Origin: Paenalcaligenes sp035301625
GTDB lineage: Bacteria; Pseudomonadota; Gammaproteobacteria; Burkholderiales; Burkholderiaceae_B
Reading direction: 5' to 3'
DNA: 25,038 nucleotides
NCBI GenBank assembly: GCA_035301625.1
Contig: DATGTW010000128.1
Coordinates: 1-25,038 of the forward strand
The position numbers and the translations under genes are program-made. The notes beneath the pieces were generated by a model that was given only the letters and a program-made list of their open reading frames with translations, was not told the DNA's origin and ran no database searches. Within the stretch, counting starts at the first letter, position 1, and each line of letters begins with the position of its first letter. Positions 6,293 to 14,976 of the stretch are shown here, piece after piece.

Positions 6293-7987
6293 ATGATTTC
6301 CGATCCTTCCAAAAAATATATTCCTTTTACCCCCTTTAAGGACGGTTTTAACGAGCGCACTTGGCCTTCTAAAACCATTACCAAAGCCCCCATCTGGATG
6401 AGCACCGATTTGCGCGATGGCAACCAAGCGCTTATCGAACCCATGAATCCAGAGCAAAAGCTGCGCTTTTTTGACCTTTTAGTGCGCACAGGCTTCAAGG
6501 AAATCGAGGTTGGTTTTCCTTCGGCATCGCAGACCGACTTTGATTTTGTCCGTTTGCTTATTGAAAATGACCATATCCCTGATGATGTCACTATCATTGG
6601 TCTGACCCAATCCCGCCCCGAGCTTATCGAGCGCACTGTTGAATCTTTAGCGGGTGCAAAAAATGCCATGGTACACCTCTATAACGCCTGTGCTCCGGCG
6701 TTTCGACGCATTGTCTTTGATATGACACCAGCCGAAGTACAGCAAATCGCTCTCGACGGTACGCGCAAGGTCAAAGAAGAAATGGCCAAATACCCGCAGA
6801 CCAATTGGTTTTTTCAATACTCACCCGAGGTTTTCAGCACGACCGAGCCCGAGGTGGCCCTATCCGTATCCAATGCAGTCATCGAAGAATGGCAACCCAC
6901 CCCAGAAAAGCCCATGGTACTCAACTTGCCTGCGACTGTTGAGGCCACCTATCCCAATTTATATGCTGACCAAATCGAGTTCATGCATAAAAACATTGTG
7001 CACCGTGATAGCGTCAACATCAGCCTGCACCCCCATAATGATCGGGGTACCGCAGTAGCTGCTGCCGAGCTCGGTTTAATGGCCGGTGCCGATCGGATCG
7101 AGGGCTGCTTGTTTGGCAATGGCGAGCGCACGGGTAACGTGTGTTTGGTGACTTTGGCGCTCAACCTATATACCCAAGGAATTAATCCCGGGTTGGACTT
7201 CTCTGATATTGACGAGGTACGCCGCTGCGTCGAGGATTGCAACCAGTTGCCCGTACACCCACGCCACCCGTATGTGGGTGATTTGGTCTTTACCGCATTT
7301 TCCGGATCGCACCAGGATGCCATCAAAAAAGGCTTTGACCAGCACGATCCCGATGGTGTGTGGGAAATCCCTTATCTGCCCATTGACCCAGCTGATGTAG
7401 GCCGTAATTACGATGCTGTAATTCGCGTCAACAGCCAATCTGGTAAGGGGGGTGTTTCTTATTTGCTTGAGCAAGAACACAGCTTGGTCTTGCCCCGTCG
7501 TCTGCAAATTGAGTTCAGCCGTGCGATCAAGGATTACACCGATGAGACCGGCAAAGAAGTCACCCCCGACATGGTTTATAAAATCTTTACTGATGAGTAC
7601 ATCGAGACCAAAGGACCTTGGAAACTCATTACTCATACACTGACCAGCAAACCCAAATCCGACGATGATAGCCAACGTGTCAGCATCGATATTGTGGTGG
7701 AAATTAACGGTAAAGAGGAACAACGTACTGGCTACGGGAAAGGTGCACTGGCTGCGTTTATCGATGCCATTGGGGTTCCTTTGCGGGTATTGGACTATAC
7801 TGAACACGCCATTGGCGCCGGTACCAACACCCAGGCAGCCACCTACATTGAGGCCCGTATTGATGAACAGCCCAGCGGCTATGGGGTTGGTATCCATAAC
7901 GACATACTGACCTCTTCATTCAAGGCCATCTTGTGTGCTATTAACCGCTACGAGTTGAAAAAAGGCGTACATCAAGTAGCTGCCTGA
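6293..7987 (+). CDS. leuA: 2-isopropylmalate synthase (long form)
   Basis: Catalyses the first committed step of leucine biosynthesis, condensing acetyl-CoA with 2-oxoisovalerate. The 564-residue protein is the long bacterial/fungal type that starts with a PFTPF..ERTWPSKTI segment. The TIM barrel carries STDLRDGNQA (metal/catalytic Asp and Arg, residues 38-46), IEVGFPSASQTDFDF, the HPHNDRGTAVAAAELG metal-binding motif (His246, His248) and GADRIEGCLFGNGERTGNV. The C-terminal 130 or so residues (from about 430) form the LeuA dimer regulatory domain that binds leucine for feedback inhibition, ending in YGVGIHNDILTSSFKAI. TAGGTG lies about 6 nt before the ATG. It is preceded by a Leu-rich leader ORF and followed by a strong terminator. 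Thus both attenuation and feedback control are indicated. Confidence 0.96.
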   Translation: MISDPSKKYIPFTPFKDGFNERTWPSKTITKAPIWMSTDLRDGNQALIEPMNPEQKLRFFDLLVRTGFKEIEVGFPSASQTDFDFVRLLIENDHIPDDVTIIGLTQSRPELIERTVESLAGAKNAMVHLYNACAPAFRRIVFDMTPAEVQQIALDGTRKVKEEMAKYPQTNWFFQYSPEVFSTTEPEVALSVSNAVIEEWQPTPEKPMVLNLPATVEATYPNLYADQIEFMHKNIVHRDSVNISLHPHNDRGTAVAAAELGLMAGADRIEGCLFGNGERTGNVCLVTLALNLYTQGINPGLDFSDIDEVRRCVEDCNQLPVHPRHPYVGDLVFTAFSGSHQDAIKKGFDQHDPDGVWEIPYLPIDPADVGRNYDAVIRVNSQSGKGGVSYLLEQEHSLVLPRRLQIEFSRAIKDYTDETGKEVTPDMVYKIFTDEYIETKGPWKLITHTLTSKPKSDDDSQRVSIDIVVEINGKEEQRTGYGKGALAAFIDAIGVPLRVLDYTEHAIGAGTNTQAATYIEARIDEQPSGYGVGIHNDILTSSFKAILCAINRYELKKGVHQVAA

Positions 7988-8020
7988 ATACCTTTTAAGA
8001 ACATTTAAACACCCATAACA

Positions 8021-8058
8021 AAACGCCCGCTTGCATAGGTACAAGCGGGCGTTTTTAA
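8021..8058 (+). terminator. Rho-independent terminator after leuA
   Basis: A perfect 13-bp stem (8021-8033 AAACGCCCGCTTG with 8042-8054 CAAGCGGGCGTTT), 8-nt loop, then TTAA. It lies 33 bp after the leuA stop, and the AAA/TTT ends make it usable in both directions for the convergent DUF1840 gene. Confidence 0.92.
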
Positions 8059-8126
8059 TATACTCACAAACACAACAATAAACTGAATTGCTGGTTACGG
8101 GTTGGGTCTTGGCATGTAAAAAACAA

Positions 8127-8471
8127 TTACCATCCTTTGTCTTCGGGAGACCACATCACTGTTGTCTGCATTTTCTCTGCGGCTCGCAGCATCTCTAGCA
8201 ACGGAAATGCACGCTGAGTCAGGCTCACCTTTTCAGATAGTGGGTGAGGCTTATCGTCGTCGTCATCATCCTGCGGCTGGTACCCCTCGTCCTCTGCCAG
8301 TGCTGCCTCGAGATTTGCAATGGCTTGGGGCAATTGTTCAGCAGTAAATACACCTCGTTCGGGCAATTCTTGGCCAGGACTCAGCTTGTCTGCCGCTTGC
8401 AAGACTTTGAGGGCATGCTCACCCAACATCAAAATCCGCGCTGCGGCTTTGGATTCAAAAACCACCAACAT
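8127..8471 (-). CDS. DUF1840 family protein
   Basis: A small soluble protein of 114 residues of the betaproteobacterial DUF1840 family, whose function is unknown. It has the family's start (MLVVFESKAAARILMLGEHA), the RGVFTAEQLPQAIANLEAAL segment, a linker with a run of Asp residues (QDDDDDDKPH), and the C-terminal SLTQRAFPLLEMLRAAEKM followed by VMW. Two in-frame ATGs exist (8477 and 8471). The GGGAGA Shine-Dalgarno directly abuts the upstream one but sits about 6 nt from the downstream one, and family members begin MLV.F.SKAAA, so I choose 8471. It is convergent with leuA and divergent from the RHS gene. Confidence 0.88.
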   Translation of the reverse strand: MLVVFESKAAARILMLGEHALKVLQAADKLSPGQELPERGVFTAEQLPQAIANLEAALAEDEGYQPQDDDDDDKPHPLSEKVSLTQRAFPLLEMLRAAEKMQTTVMWSPEDKGW

Positions 8472-8566
8472 ACACATTCTCCCTAAGAAAAAACTGTCAC
8501 AACCTTCATTTCTGGCCGTTTATTTTTGGCATCATACAGTTTACTCAACTATCTCGTCGGGTAACA

Positions 8567-11500
8567 ATGCACCAAATCATAATCAATGTAGTTTTCTACC
8601 TATTGGGCTTAGGGGCGCATTTGGCCATGCCCGTGCTTGCGGCTGATGCTGCTGGAAATGCTCCTTTACAATGCCCCGCCCAACCGGGTTTGGGACCGGC
8701 CTGTGCAGCGGCTGACAACCCATGGCTCTTGCCTTTAGCCGGCAACCCTATCAATCTTATTAATGGCAATAAATACACCCTGCACGAGGATCTACCCTCA
8801 ATAGCGGGGGCGACATTACTGTTTATCCAAAGACATTACAACGCTCAATCCATTCATCACTCTATTTTAGGCCGAGGCTGGAGTCTGCATTGGGATATTC
8901 GCCTGCAACCCCAACAACGGCGCCTGCTGCTGGCTGATGGGCGGCAACTACAACTCACCCCTCACCAGCTGCGTCGCCAACAATTGCCCGATACTGGTTT
9001 TGAAGTCGTGCTCAGCCCTAAAAATACCCTGCGTTTCAATGCCAAAGGCTACCTCGTAGGCTGGCACAAAGAACCCCATAGAGCGCTCCAGCTACACCGT
9101 CATGAGGCCGATCACCCCACCCTGCCCCATGGCCTGCGGGCATTGCAGGTGGGGTCAACCAAGCTCCAACTACACTATCACCGTCCTTTCACGTCTAACG
9201 CTTTAGCGCCCGTTTTACTTAAGGCCATCCAAGGACCTTTTGGACGTATTAATTATGAATATGAGTGGGTCCCCAGTCATCAACAGGCCCGACTACAGAC
9301 CGTACAGTACCCCGATGGACGGCGCTTGCATTATCACTACGAAGATTCTCATCTGCCCTTTGCCCTGACAGGCGTATCCTGGCAATTAACGCAGCAATCC
9401 CCGCTCGTGCGGATGCAATACTGGTGGTATGACGCACGCGGTCGAGCCATTTATTCTGCTCGGGGCGATGGCCAGCAGTGGATCCGTATTGATTACGAGG
9501 CGGTCAATCACACCTCATCTGCTGCACCCGTTCAACCCGCCACTATCAATACTGTTACCCAGCCCGCCACACGCTACCGAGAGGTACACAGCGCGCAGGG
9601 GCTATCACAATTCTTTTTTACCCAACACCAAGGACAATGGCAGTTAAATCACAGCACCGGCCCTCAGTGCGTTGGCTGTCCTCCCACAAATCTGCAAGCA
9701 ACAGAAACAGGCACTAAAGCATCGCAGCTCGGCTGGCCAGGCGTACATTGGCAGCACCATGCGAGTGGTAGCCGCACACTTAGCTTTATGGACCCTACGG
9801 ATATTTTAAGCAGCGCAGAATTGCGATTGGATTTTGATGGCCATAGCCGTTTAGTAGCATGGCATAGCCCTTTAACCGGCACCACACGTATTACAACCCC
9901 CCCTGATCACCAGCAGCAGCTACACATCAAATACGCCAATGGAGATCAAGCCCACCTACAACGTGATACCCGAGGTCACCCCCAAAGCGTGGTGTTTTCT
10001 CGTGGTATCAGTATTGACGAGCAGCCTACGCCACCAGAGCAAATTTTATTAAAAGACGACTTGGATGATCTAAACGCCCCCATTCCCGTGCATTTTGATG
10101 GTTTGGGTACCCAGCGATTGACCCTGCAACACCCTAATGAACACCAGTGGTGGGTACTCGGACCACAACAACAGTTGCGCCAACGCAGCGTACACCGCCA
10201 TTTAAATACCACGGTTGGCTCCCTGCACTGGACTTTTGAAGATCGTTTTGACCATGATGAGGTGGGATTGCTCACTACGCACCATTTATTCGAAGGTGGA
10301 CACCTGCACTATGAGTACGATGCATACCAACAACCCCAGGCAATTTACTGGCAGCCTGCCCAAGGGCCACGCCAAACGGTATTAAAGCTGCATGACTCTA
10401 ATCTGTGGGAGCATCACAATGGGGTATTTGATTTTTATGGACTGGATGGCGACAACGAACATCTGCTGCTTTTTAATGCCCAGCACCTATTAAGCTGGCA
10501 CGCCCAGGAATTACAACCCCCAGCCCCCGGAAACGGGATCAGCACACCCTCAGTCCGCGCTCAGCATATGGCTTGGACATCACAGGCAATGCCTGTCAAA
10601 CATGGCACCGCTGATACGCGCAACCCTTGGCACAGCCAATACTATTTGCACGATAAACAAGGACGTTTAGTCGGAGCGCGCAGGACCCATTCAGACTGGC
10701 GTTACTGGGCGTGGGATGAGCTAGGCCAAAACATCGCTGCTATGGACGAGGATGCAGCCACGAGTAATGCAGCCTCCTTGGCTGTGCGATCAGATTCCTC
10801 TCGTGATGCCTCTGGACTGCTGCAATATTGGTCTGGCCTGGATGAATCCGGGGATACCCTTTCCCGCCAACTTTTTTATAACGCCCAGCGTCGTTTGACT
10901 GCTGTCATCCAAGATAAACATCTAGTGGCTCGCTATCAGCATGATGCCTTTGGGCAGCGTATCCATGCTTTTTACCCCACGTCGCAGACAAACCAACACC
11001 ACATGTTTGTGTACCATCAGCAAAAATTAGTAGCCGAGTGGTTTGGCAGCGAAGATGAACTGCAAACGTTCGGCACCGAACCACAACTACACCCCATCAA
11101 GAGACGCTATATCTATTTGGGCAATCAGCCAGTAGCCGTGATAGATTACAGCACAGAAAAACCCCGTTTATATGCCATCCACAGCCAATTTATTGGTGCT
11201 CCCATTGCCGTCAGCGATGAAAAGCAACAGTTCGTCTGGCGTGCCCAATACCAGCCCTTGGGCGCAGCGCAACTACTGCAAGCAGATTTCTACCAGCCGT
11301 TGCGGTTGCCCGGTCATTATGCCGATCCCATCACTGGCTGGCATGATAATTTATTACGTACCTACGATCCCCACCAAGGCCATTATCTAAATCCCGATCC
11401 GCTGGGTCCGGCTCCTGGGCAACAATTACTGGGATACGCACGCCAACAACCCTGGCAATTCATCGATCCTATGGGACTACTGCTATTTGCTTTTGATGGC

Positions 11501-12496
11501 ACCCGCTATGATGCGCGCCTGAACAGCAATATTTGGAAATTTACCCACCTGTACACCGATACCGCCTACTACCAAAGTGGCCCAGGCAATAGCAGTTATG
11601 TTGATTGGGATGCAGTCACGGCATGGCGCGCCCATCAGATTGTGCAAAACCAGTGGCAGCATCTGCTCAATGAAATTCTGTGGCAGGACACGGGTGAGCG
11701 ATTGGCTATTGATGTAATTGGCTTTTCTCGAGGGGCGGCCTTGGCCCGTCATTTCGGCAATGAGATCCTGCAACATACCCAACAAGGCTGGTTTCATTAT
11801 GAGGATGATTTTGGCCGTCAATATGCGACCTGTCTCGAGCCGCGTTTTCTAGGCCTTTTTGATACAGTGGCGCAGTTTGGTTTGCTGGGTTCACATAACC
11901 GTTTATATGACCTTAGCGTGGCTCCTGAATGGGCTTGGGTGGCTCATGCTGTTGCCTTGAATGAGCATCGACAATTATTCCCCTTGTATTCCATCGAAAG
12001 CGATCCAGACACCCCATTAGACAACACACAAGTACAGGCAGGTTTTATTGGTGCCCATGAAGATCTGGGTGGTGGGCACAAAGATAAAGAAGAGGTGGGT
12101 TCTTCTGCTCATGAACACCCCTCTGGTCAGGGTAATTTAGCGCATATTCCTTTGGCATGGATGATTTGGCAGGCTCAATCCATGGGATTGGCCTTTGCAG
12201 ATACCGAGGTCGATGCATTGCAATCTATAGAGGCTCCTCTACTGCATGATGCCCGCCCCGCCTATTGGCGTTATCTAAATACCGATCGGCAGGTACAAAC
12301 GGATGCTCACAGCGAACACCAATGGTTGCACCCCGAAATTGGCCAGGCTGTGCGCAGCGAGGTGGAATCCTTTATACAGCGTTTTGAGGGTTGGCAAAAA
12401 ACCACCGACAACGCTGTGGGTACGGTAGACTTAGAGGCTTATTATCAATGGCTAGAGCAAAAACTGCACTGGCGACCAGTCCCGACAGTTAATTAA
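8567..12496 (+). CDS. Sec-exported RHS-repeat protein with C-terminal DUF2235/Tle1-like lipase tip
   Basis: The 1309-residue protein has a Sec signal peptide (likely cut after VLA, residues 23-25). An N-terminal DUF6531-like module follows (NPINLINGNKY), then a long region of YD/RHS-type repeats (for example YEYDAYQQPQAIYW, LHDKQGRLVGARR, YQHDAFGQRIHAF) and the RHS-associated core (about 913-971: LPGHYADPITGW, DP at 944-945, closing DPMGL at 967-971). In RHS proteins this core marks where the toxic tip is cut off. The 338-residue tip has the DUF2235 alpha/beta-hydrolase layout: FDGT (976-979), the nucleophile motif GFSRGAA with Ser1054, FLGLFDTV with Asp1099, and GAHEDLGGGH with His1164. A Tle1-like phospholipase is the best guess. 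No PAAR, VgrG, chaperone or immunity gene is adjacent; argS starts 86 bp downstream. Export by Sec instead of type VI is inferred from the signal peptide. Confidence 0.88.
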   Translation: MHQIIINVVFYLLGLGAHLAMPVLAADAAGNAPLQCPAQPGLGPACAAADNPWLLPLAGNPINLINGNKYTLHEDLPSIAGATLLFIQRHYNAQSIHHSILGRGWSLHWDIRLQPQQRRLLLADGRQLQLTPHQLRRQQLPDTGFEVVLSPKNTLRFNAKGYLVGWHKEPHRALQLHRHEADHPTLPHGLRALQVGSTKLQLHYHRPFTSNALAPVLLKAIQGPFGRINYEYEWVPSHQQARLQTVQYPDGRRLHYHYEDSHLPFALTGVSWQLTQQSPLVRMQYWWYDARGRAIYSARGDGQQWIRIDYEAVNHTSSAAPVQPATINTVTQPATRYREVHSAQGLSQFFFTQHQGQWQLNHSTGPQCVGCPPTNLQATETGTKASQLGWPGVHWQHHASGSRTLSFMDPTDILSSAELRLDFDGHSRLVAWHSPLTGTTRITTPPDHQQQLHIKYANGDQAHLQRDTRGHPQSVVFSRGISIDEQPTPPEQILLKDDLDDLNAPIPVHFDGLGTQRLTLQHPNEHQWWVLGPQQQLRQRSVHRHLNTTVGSLHWTFEDRFDHDEVGLLTTHHLFEGGHLHYEYDAYQQPQAIYWQPAQGPRQTVLKLHDSNLWEHHNGVFDFYGLDGDNEHLLLFNAQHLLSWHAQELQPPAPGNGISTPSVRAQHMAWTSQAMPVKHGTADTRNPWHSQYYLHDKQGRLVGARRTHSDWRYWAWDELGQNIAAMDEDAATSNAASLAVRSDSSRDASGLLQYWSGLDESGDTLSRQLFYNAQRRLTAVIQDKHLVARYQHDAFGQRIHAFYPTSQTNQHHMFVYHQQKLVAEWFGSEDELQTFGTEPQLHPIKRRYIYLGNQPVAVIDYSTEKPRLYAIHSQFIGAPIAVSDEKQQFVWRAQYQPLGAAQLLQADFYQPLRLPGHYADPITGWHDNLLRTYDPHQGHYLNPDPLGPAPGQQLLGYARQQPWQFIDPMGLLLFAFDGTRYDARLNSNIWKFTHLYTDTAYYQSGPGNSSYVDWDAVTAWRAHQIVQNQWQHLLNEILWQDTGERLAIDVIGFSRGAALARHFGNEILQHTQQGWFHYEDDFGRQYATCLEPRFLGLFDTVAQFGLLGSHNRLYDLSVAPEWAWVAHAVALNEHRQLFPLYSIESDPDTPLDNTQVQAGFIGAHEDLGGGHKDKEEVGSSAHEHPSGQGNLAHIPLAWMIWQAQSMGLAFADTEVDALQSIEAPLLHDARPAYWRYLNTDRQVQTDAHSEHQWLHPEIGQAVRSEVESFIQRFEGWQKTTDNAVGTVDLEAYYQWLEQKLHWRPVPTVN

Positions 12497-12582
12497 GCAT
12501 TTCACGCCAATTCAAGTTATGATCTAGGCCTTGGGGGAATTCCTCTCATCTTTTTTCATAGATTTGACTCCATCATTGTCCT

Positions 12583-14268
12583 ATGCTTTTACAGCAACAA
12601 AAAAAGCTTATTGCCATTATTAAACAGGCCGTACAAGAGCTACTGCCTGATGCTTCCGTAAAGATTCACCTCGAGCGTCCCAAAGTCGCTGCTCATGGCG
12701 ATATAGCCACCAACGCGGCCATGCAATTGGCCCGCCCAGCGCGCCGCAATCCACGCGAACTGGCCGAAGCCCTAATTCAGATTATTCAGGACAACCCAGA
12801 CAGCCAAGACCTATTGGCTTCATGCGCGGTCGCCGGCCCCGGTTTTATCAATTTTCGTTTGACTGAACAGACCCACCAAGCAGTCATCCATCAGATCCAC
12901 AAAGCTGGAGCCGATTTTGGACAGCAGCCTCGTCAGGATAAAAAGGTGATGGTTGAGTTTGTCTCTGCCAATCCAACCGGCCCCTTACACGTTGGCCATG
13001 CCCGACAGGCCGCTTTAGGCGATGCCATTTGTCGTCTGTACAGCATTTTGGGCTATGAAGTCAGTCGCGAGTTCTATTACAACGATGCTGGCAATCAAAT
13101 CCACAACCTGGCTCTCAGTGTACAGGCTCGTGCCCGTGGCATCGAACCCAACAGTCCCCAGTTTCCTGCTGATGGTTACCGCGGTGATTACATCCTCGAG
13201 ATTGCTCAGGACTTTTTAGCTAAAAAAACTGTTTCCGCCGCCGATGGCGCGCCAGTCACCGCCACTGGCGATGTGGATGATTTAGAAAATATCAGGCAGT
13301 TTGCGGTCATCTACCTGCGTCACGAGCAGGACTTGGATCTACAGGCTTTTGGCTTGGAATTTGATAATTATTATCTGGAAAGCTCTCTTTATACGACAGG
13401 ACGTGTTGAACGCGTGGTCGAGGCTTTAACCCAGGCCGGTCATACCTATGAAAAAGATGGCGCGTTATGGCTACGCACGACCGAGCTCGGCACGGGTGAT
13501 GATAAAGATCGTGTCATGCGTAAAAGCGATGGCGGTTATACCTATTTTGTGCCTGATGTCGCTTACCACGTTACCAAATGGGAACGCGGCTACCACTACT
13601 GTGTTAATATACAGGGCACCGATCATCACGGTACGGTTGCTCGGGTTCGTGCGGGCCTACAAGGAATGGATTTGGGCATTCCCAAAGATTTCCCTGCCTA
13701 TGTCCTGCACAACATGGTAAAGGTGATGCGCCACGGCACTGAGGTCGCTATTTCCAAACGCGCTGGCAGTTACACCACCATGCGCGAGCTCATCGACTGG
13801 GTTGGTCTGGATGCGGTACGTTTCTTTTTGGTGCAGCGTCGAGCAGATTCCGAATTTACTTTTGATATTGATCTCGCCCTTTCGCATAGCGAGGAAAACC
13901 CGGTCTACTACGTGCAGTACGCCCATGCACGCATTCATTCGGTACTGCGCCAGGCAGAAATCCCGCTTTCCACCCTTAGCCAAGCAAACACCAGCCCGCT
14001 CACAGCAGCTAGCGAGCGCGCCCTGCTACAACGTCTGGCCGAGTACCCGGCCATGATTCAGCAGGCAGCCCACGAGCTCGCCCCCCACCAGGTGGCATTT
14101 TGGTTACGCGATTGCGCCGCCGATTTTCACACTTGGTATAATAACGAGCGCTTGCTGGTCGACGATGATGAACTGCGCCTGGCCCGTCTGAGCCTGGCTT
14201 TGGCCTGTGCTCAGGTCATTGCCAACGGTCTGGGCTTGCTGGGTGTCAGTGCACCCCTAAAAATGTAA
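12583..14268 (+). CDS. argS: Arginyl-tRNA synthetase
   Basis: Class I aminoacyl-tRNA synthetase that charges tRNA-Arg. The 561-residue protein has the usual length. It shows the N-terminal Add-1 domain (residues 1-100, KVAAHGDIATNAAMQLA, then GPGFINFRL), the ATP-binding HIGH-type motif as HVGH (136-139) within SANPTGPLHVGHARQAALGD, VSREFYYNDAGNQI, YFVPDVAYH, INIQGTDHHG-like NIQGTDHHGTVARVRAGL, MRHGTEVAISKRAGSYTTMR (degenerate KMSK region, typical of ArgRS), and the C-terminal anticodon-binding domain (VYYVQYAHARI, FHTWYNNERLL). The Shine-Dalgarno is poor. It is followed after 3 nt by the SPOR gene and then dsbA, an order familiar in Alcaligenaceae. Confidence 0.97.
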   Translation: MLLQQQKKLIAIIKQAVQELLPDASVKIHLERPKVAAHGDIATNAAMQLARPARRNPRELAEALIQIIQDNPDSQDLLASCAVAGPGFINFRLTEQTHQAVIHQIHKAGADFGQQPRQDKKVMVEFVSANPTGPLHVGHARQAALGDAICRLYSILGYEVSREFYYNDAGNQIHNLALSVQARARGIEPNSPQFPADGYRGDYILEIAQDFLAKKTVSAADGAPVTATGDVDDLENIRQFAVIYLRHEQDLDLQAFGLEFDNYYLESSLYTTGRVERVVEALTQAGHTYEKDGALWLRTTELGTGDDKDRVMRKSDGGYTYFVPDVAYHVTKWERGYHYCVNIQGTDHHGTVARVRAGLQGMDLGIPKDFPAYVLHNMVKVMRHGTEVAISKRAGSYTTMRELIDWVGLDAVRFFLVQRRADSEFTFDIDLALSHSEENPVYYVQYAHARIHSVLRQAEIPLSTLSQANTSPLTAASERALLQRLAEYPAMIQQAAHELAPHQVAFWLRDCAADFHTWYNNERLLVDDDELRLARLSLALACAQVIANGLGLLGVSAPLKM

Positions 14269-14271
14269 ATC

Positions 14272-14946
14272 ATGGCCAGAAAACGTAAACGATCTTCCAA
14301 ATCCCGCGGCGGTACTTTTACCGGCATCATTATCGGACTGGTTCTGGGCTTGGCCGCAGCCGTTGCTGTCGCCATCTATGTGACCAAAGCCCCGATGCCT
14401 TTTTACGATCGTGCCAGCCGTGAACCTAATGAAATCATCCTGCCCGATGTCCACGACGCACCGGATCCCAACAGCAAGCTCTATCAAAAGAATTCGCGCC
14501 TGCCCGAGGATACACGGATCCCCACGCCGACTAAAAAGCAACAAGAGGACGAGCTCGGACAATTTATCGCCGGGCTGAATCAGCTCGAGCCGGTCCCCGA
14601 GGGCTCATTACCCAAAAGCCCACCGCCCGAATCCGAACAAGCCCGTCCTGATACCTCTGAGAGTGCCACTGGCGATGCACCAGCAACGACTGAATCTGCC
14701 GCCACCCCTGGCAAAGAGACTACCTACTTTTTACAGGCGGGTGCTTTTCGATCGGCTCAGGATGCTGATACTGTAAAAGCACGCATCATTATGCTGGGCC
14801 ATGACGCCAATGTGCAGGTGGCCCAGTTAGATGGCTCGCCCATTAATCGTGTTCGCGTGGGTCCCTTTAAAGGCATTGACGAGCTCAACAAGGCTCGCGA
14901 GGCTTTGGGGGCTGAACAAATCGAGACTTCTGTTGTCAGACAATAA
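14272..14946 (+). CDS. SPOR-domain membrane protein (FtsN-like)
   Basis: The 224-residue protein has a short basic cytoplasmic N-terminus (MARKRKRSSKSRGG), one TM helix (about 17-38), a long Pro/Glu/Ser/Thr-rich periplasmic linker, and a C-terminal SPOR domain (about 150-224: TYFLQAGAFRSAQDAD, then RVRVGPFKGIDELNKAREAL). SPOR domains bind denuded septal peptidoglycan, and the layout is that of FtsN, so a cell-division role is likely. True FtsN identity would need the short essential periplasmic segment, which I cannot assign. The start is 3 nt after the argS stop, so it is probably translated from the same transcript; dsbA follows 30 nt downstream. Confidence 0.88.
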   Translation: MARKRKRSSKSRGGTFTGIIIGLVLGLAAAVAVAIYVTKAPMPFYDRASREPNEIILPDVHDAPDPNSKLYQKNSRLPEDTRIPTPTKKQQEDELGQFIAGLNQLEPVPEGSLPKSPPPESEQARPDTSESATGDAPATTESAATPGKETTYFLQAGAFRSAQDADTVKARIIMLGHDANVQVAQLDGSPINRVRVGPFKGIDELNKAREALGAEQIETSVVRQ

Positions 14947-14976
14947 GGTTTCTAATTTTTTAGTGGAATCATCACA

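Noticed and set aside
7166..7897. 243-codon ORF antisense to leuA
   Set aside because: Shadow of the strongly conserved leuA frame; no independent signal of coding.
9976..10275. Antisense ORF inside the RHS gene, considered as a hidden immunity gene
   Set aside because: Low-complexity, Cys/Ser/Trp-rich shadow translation with no signal peptide or membrane segment; immunity genes are expected downstream of the tip.
12497..12582. Gap after the RHS gene as a possible site of a small immunity gene
   Set aside because: Only 86 bp, with no open frame of useful length on either strand.
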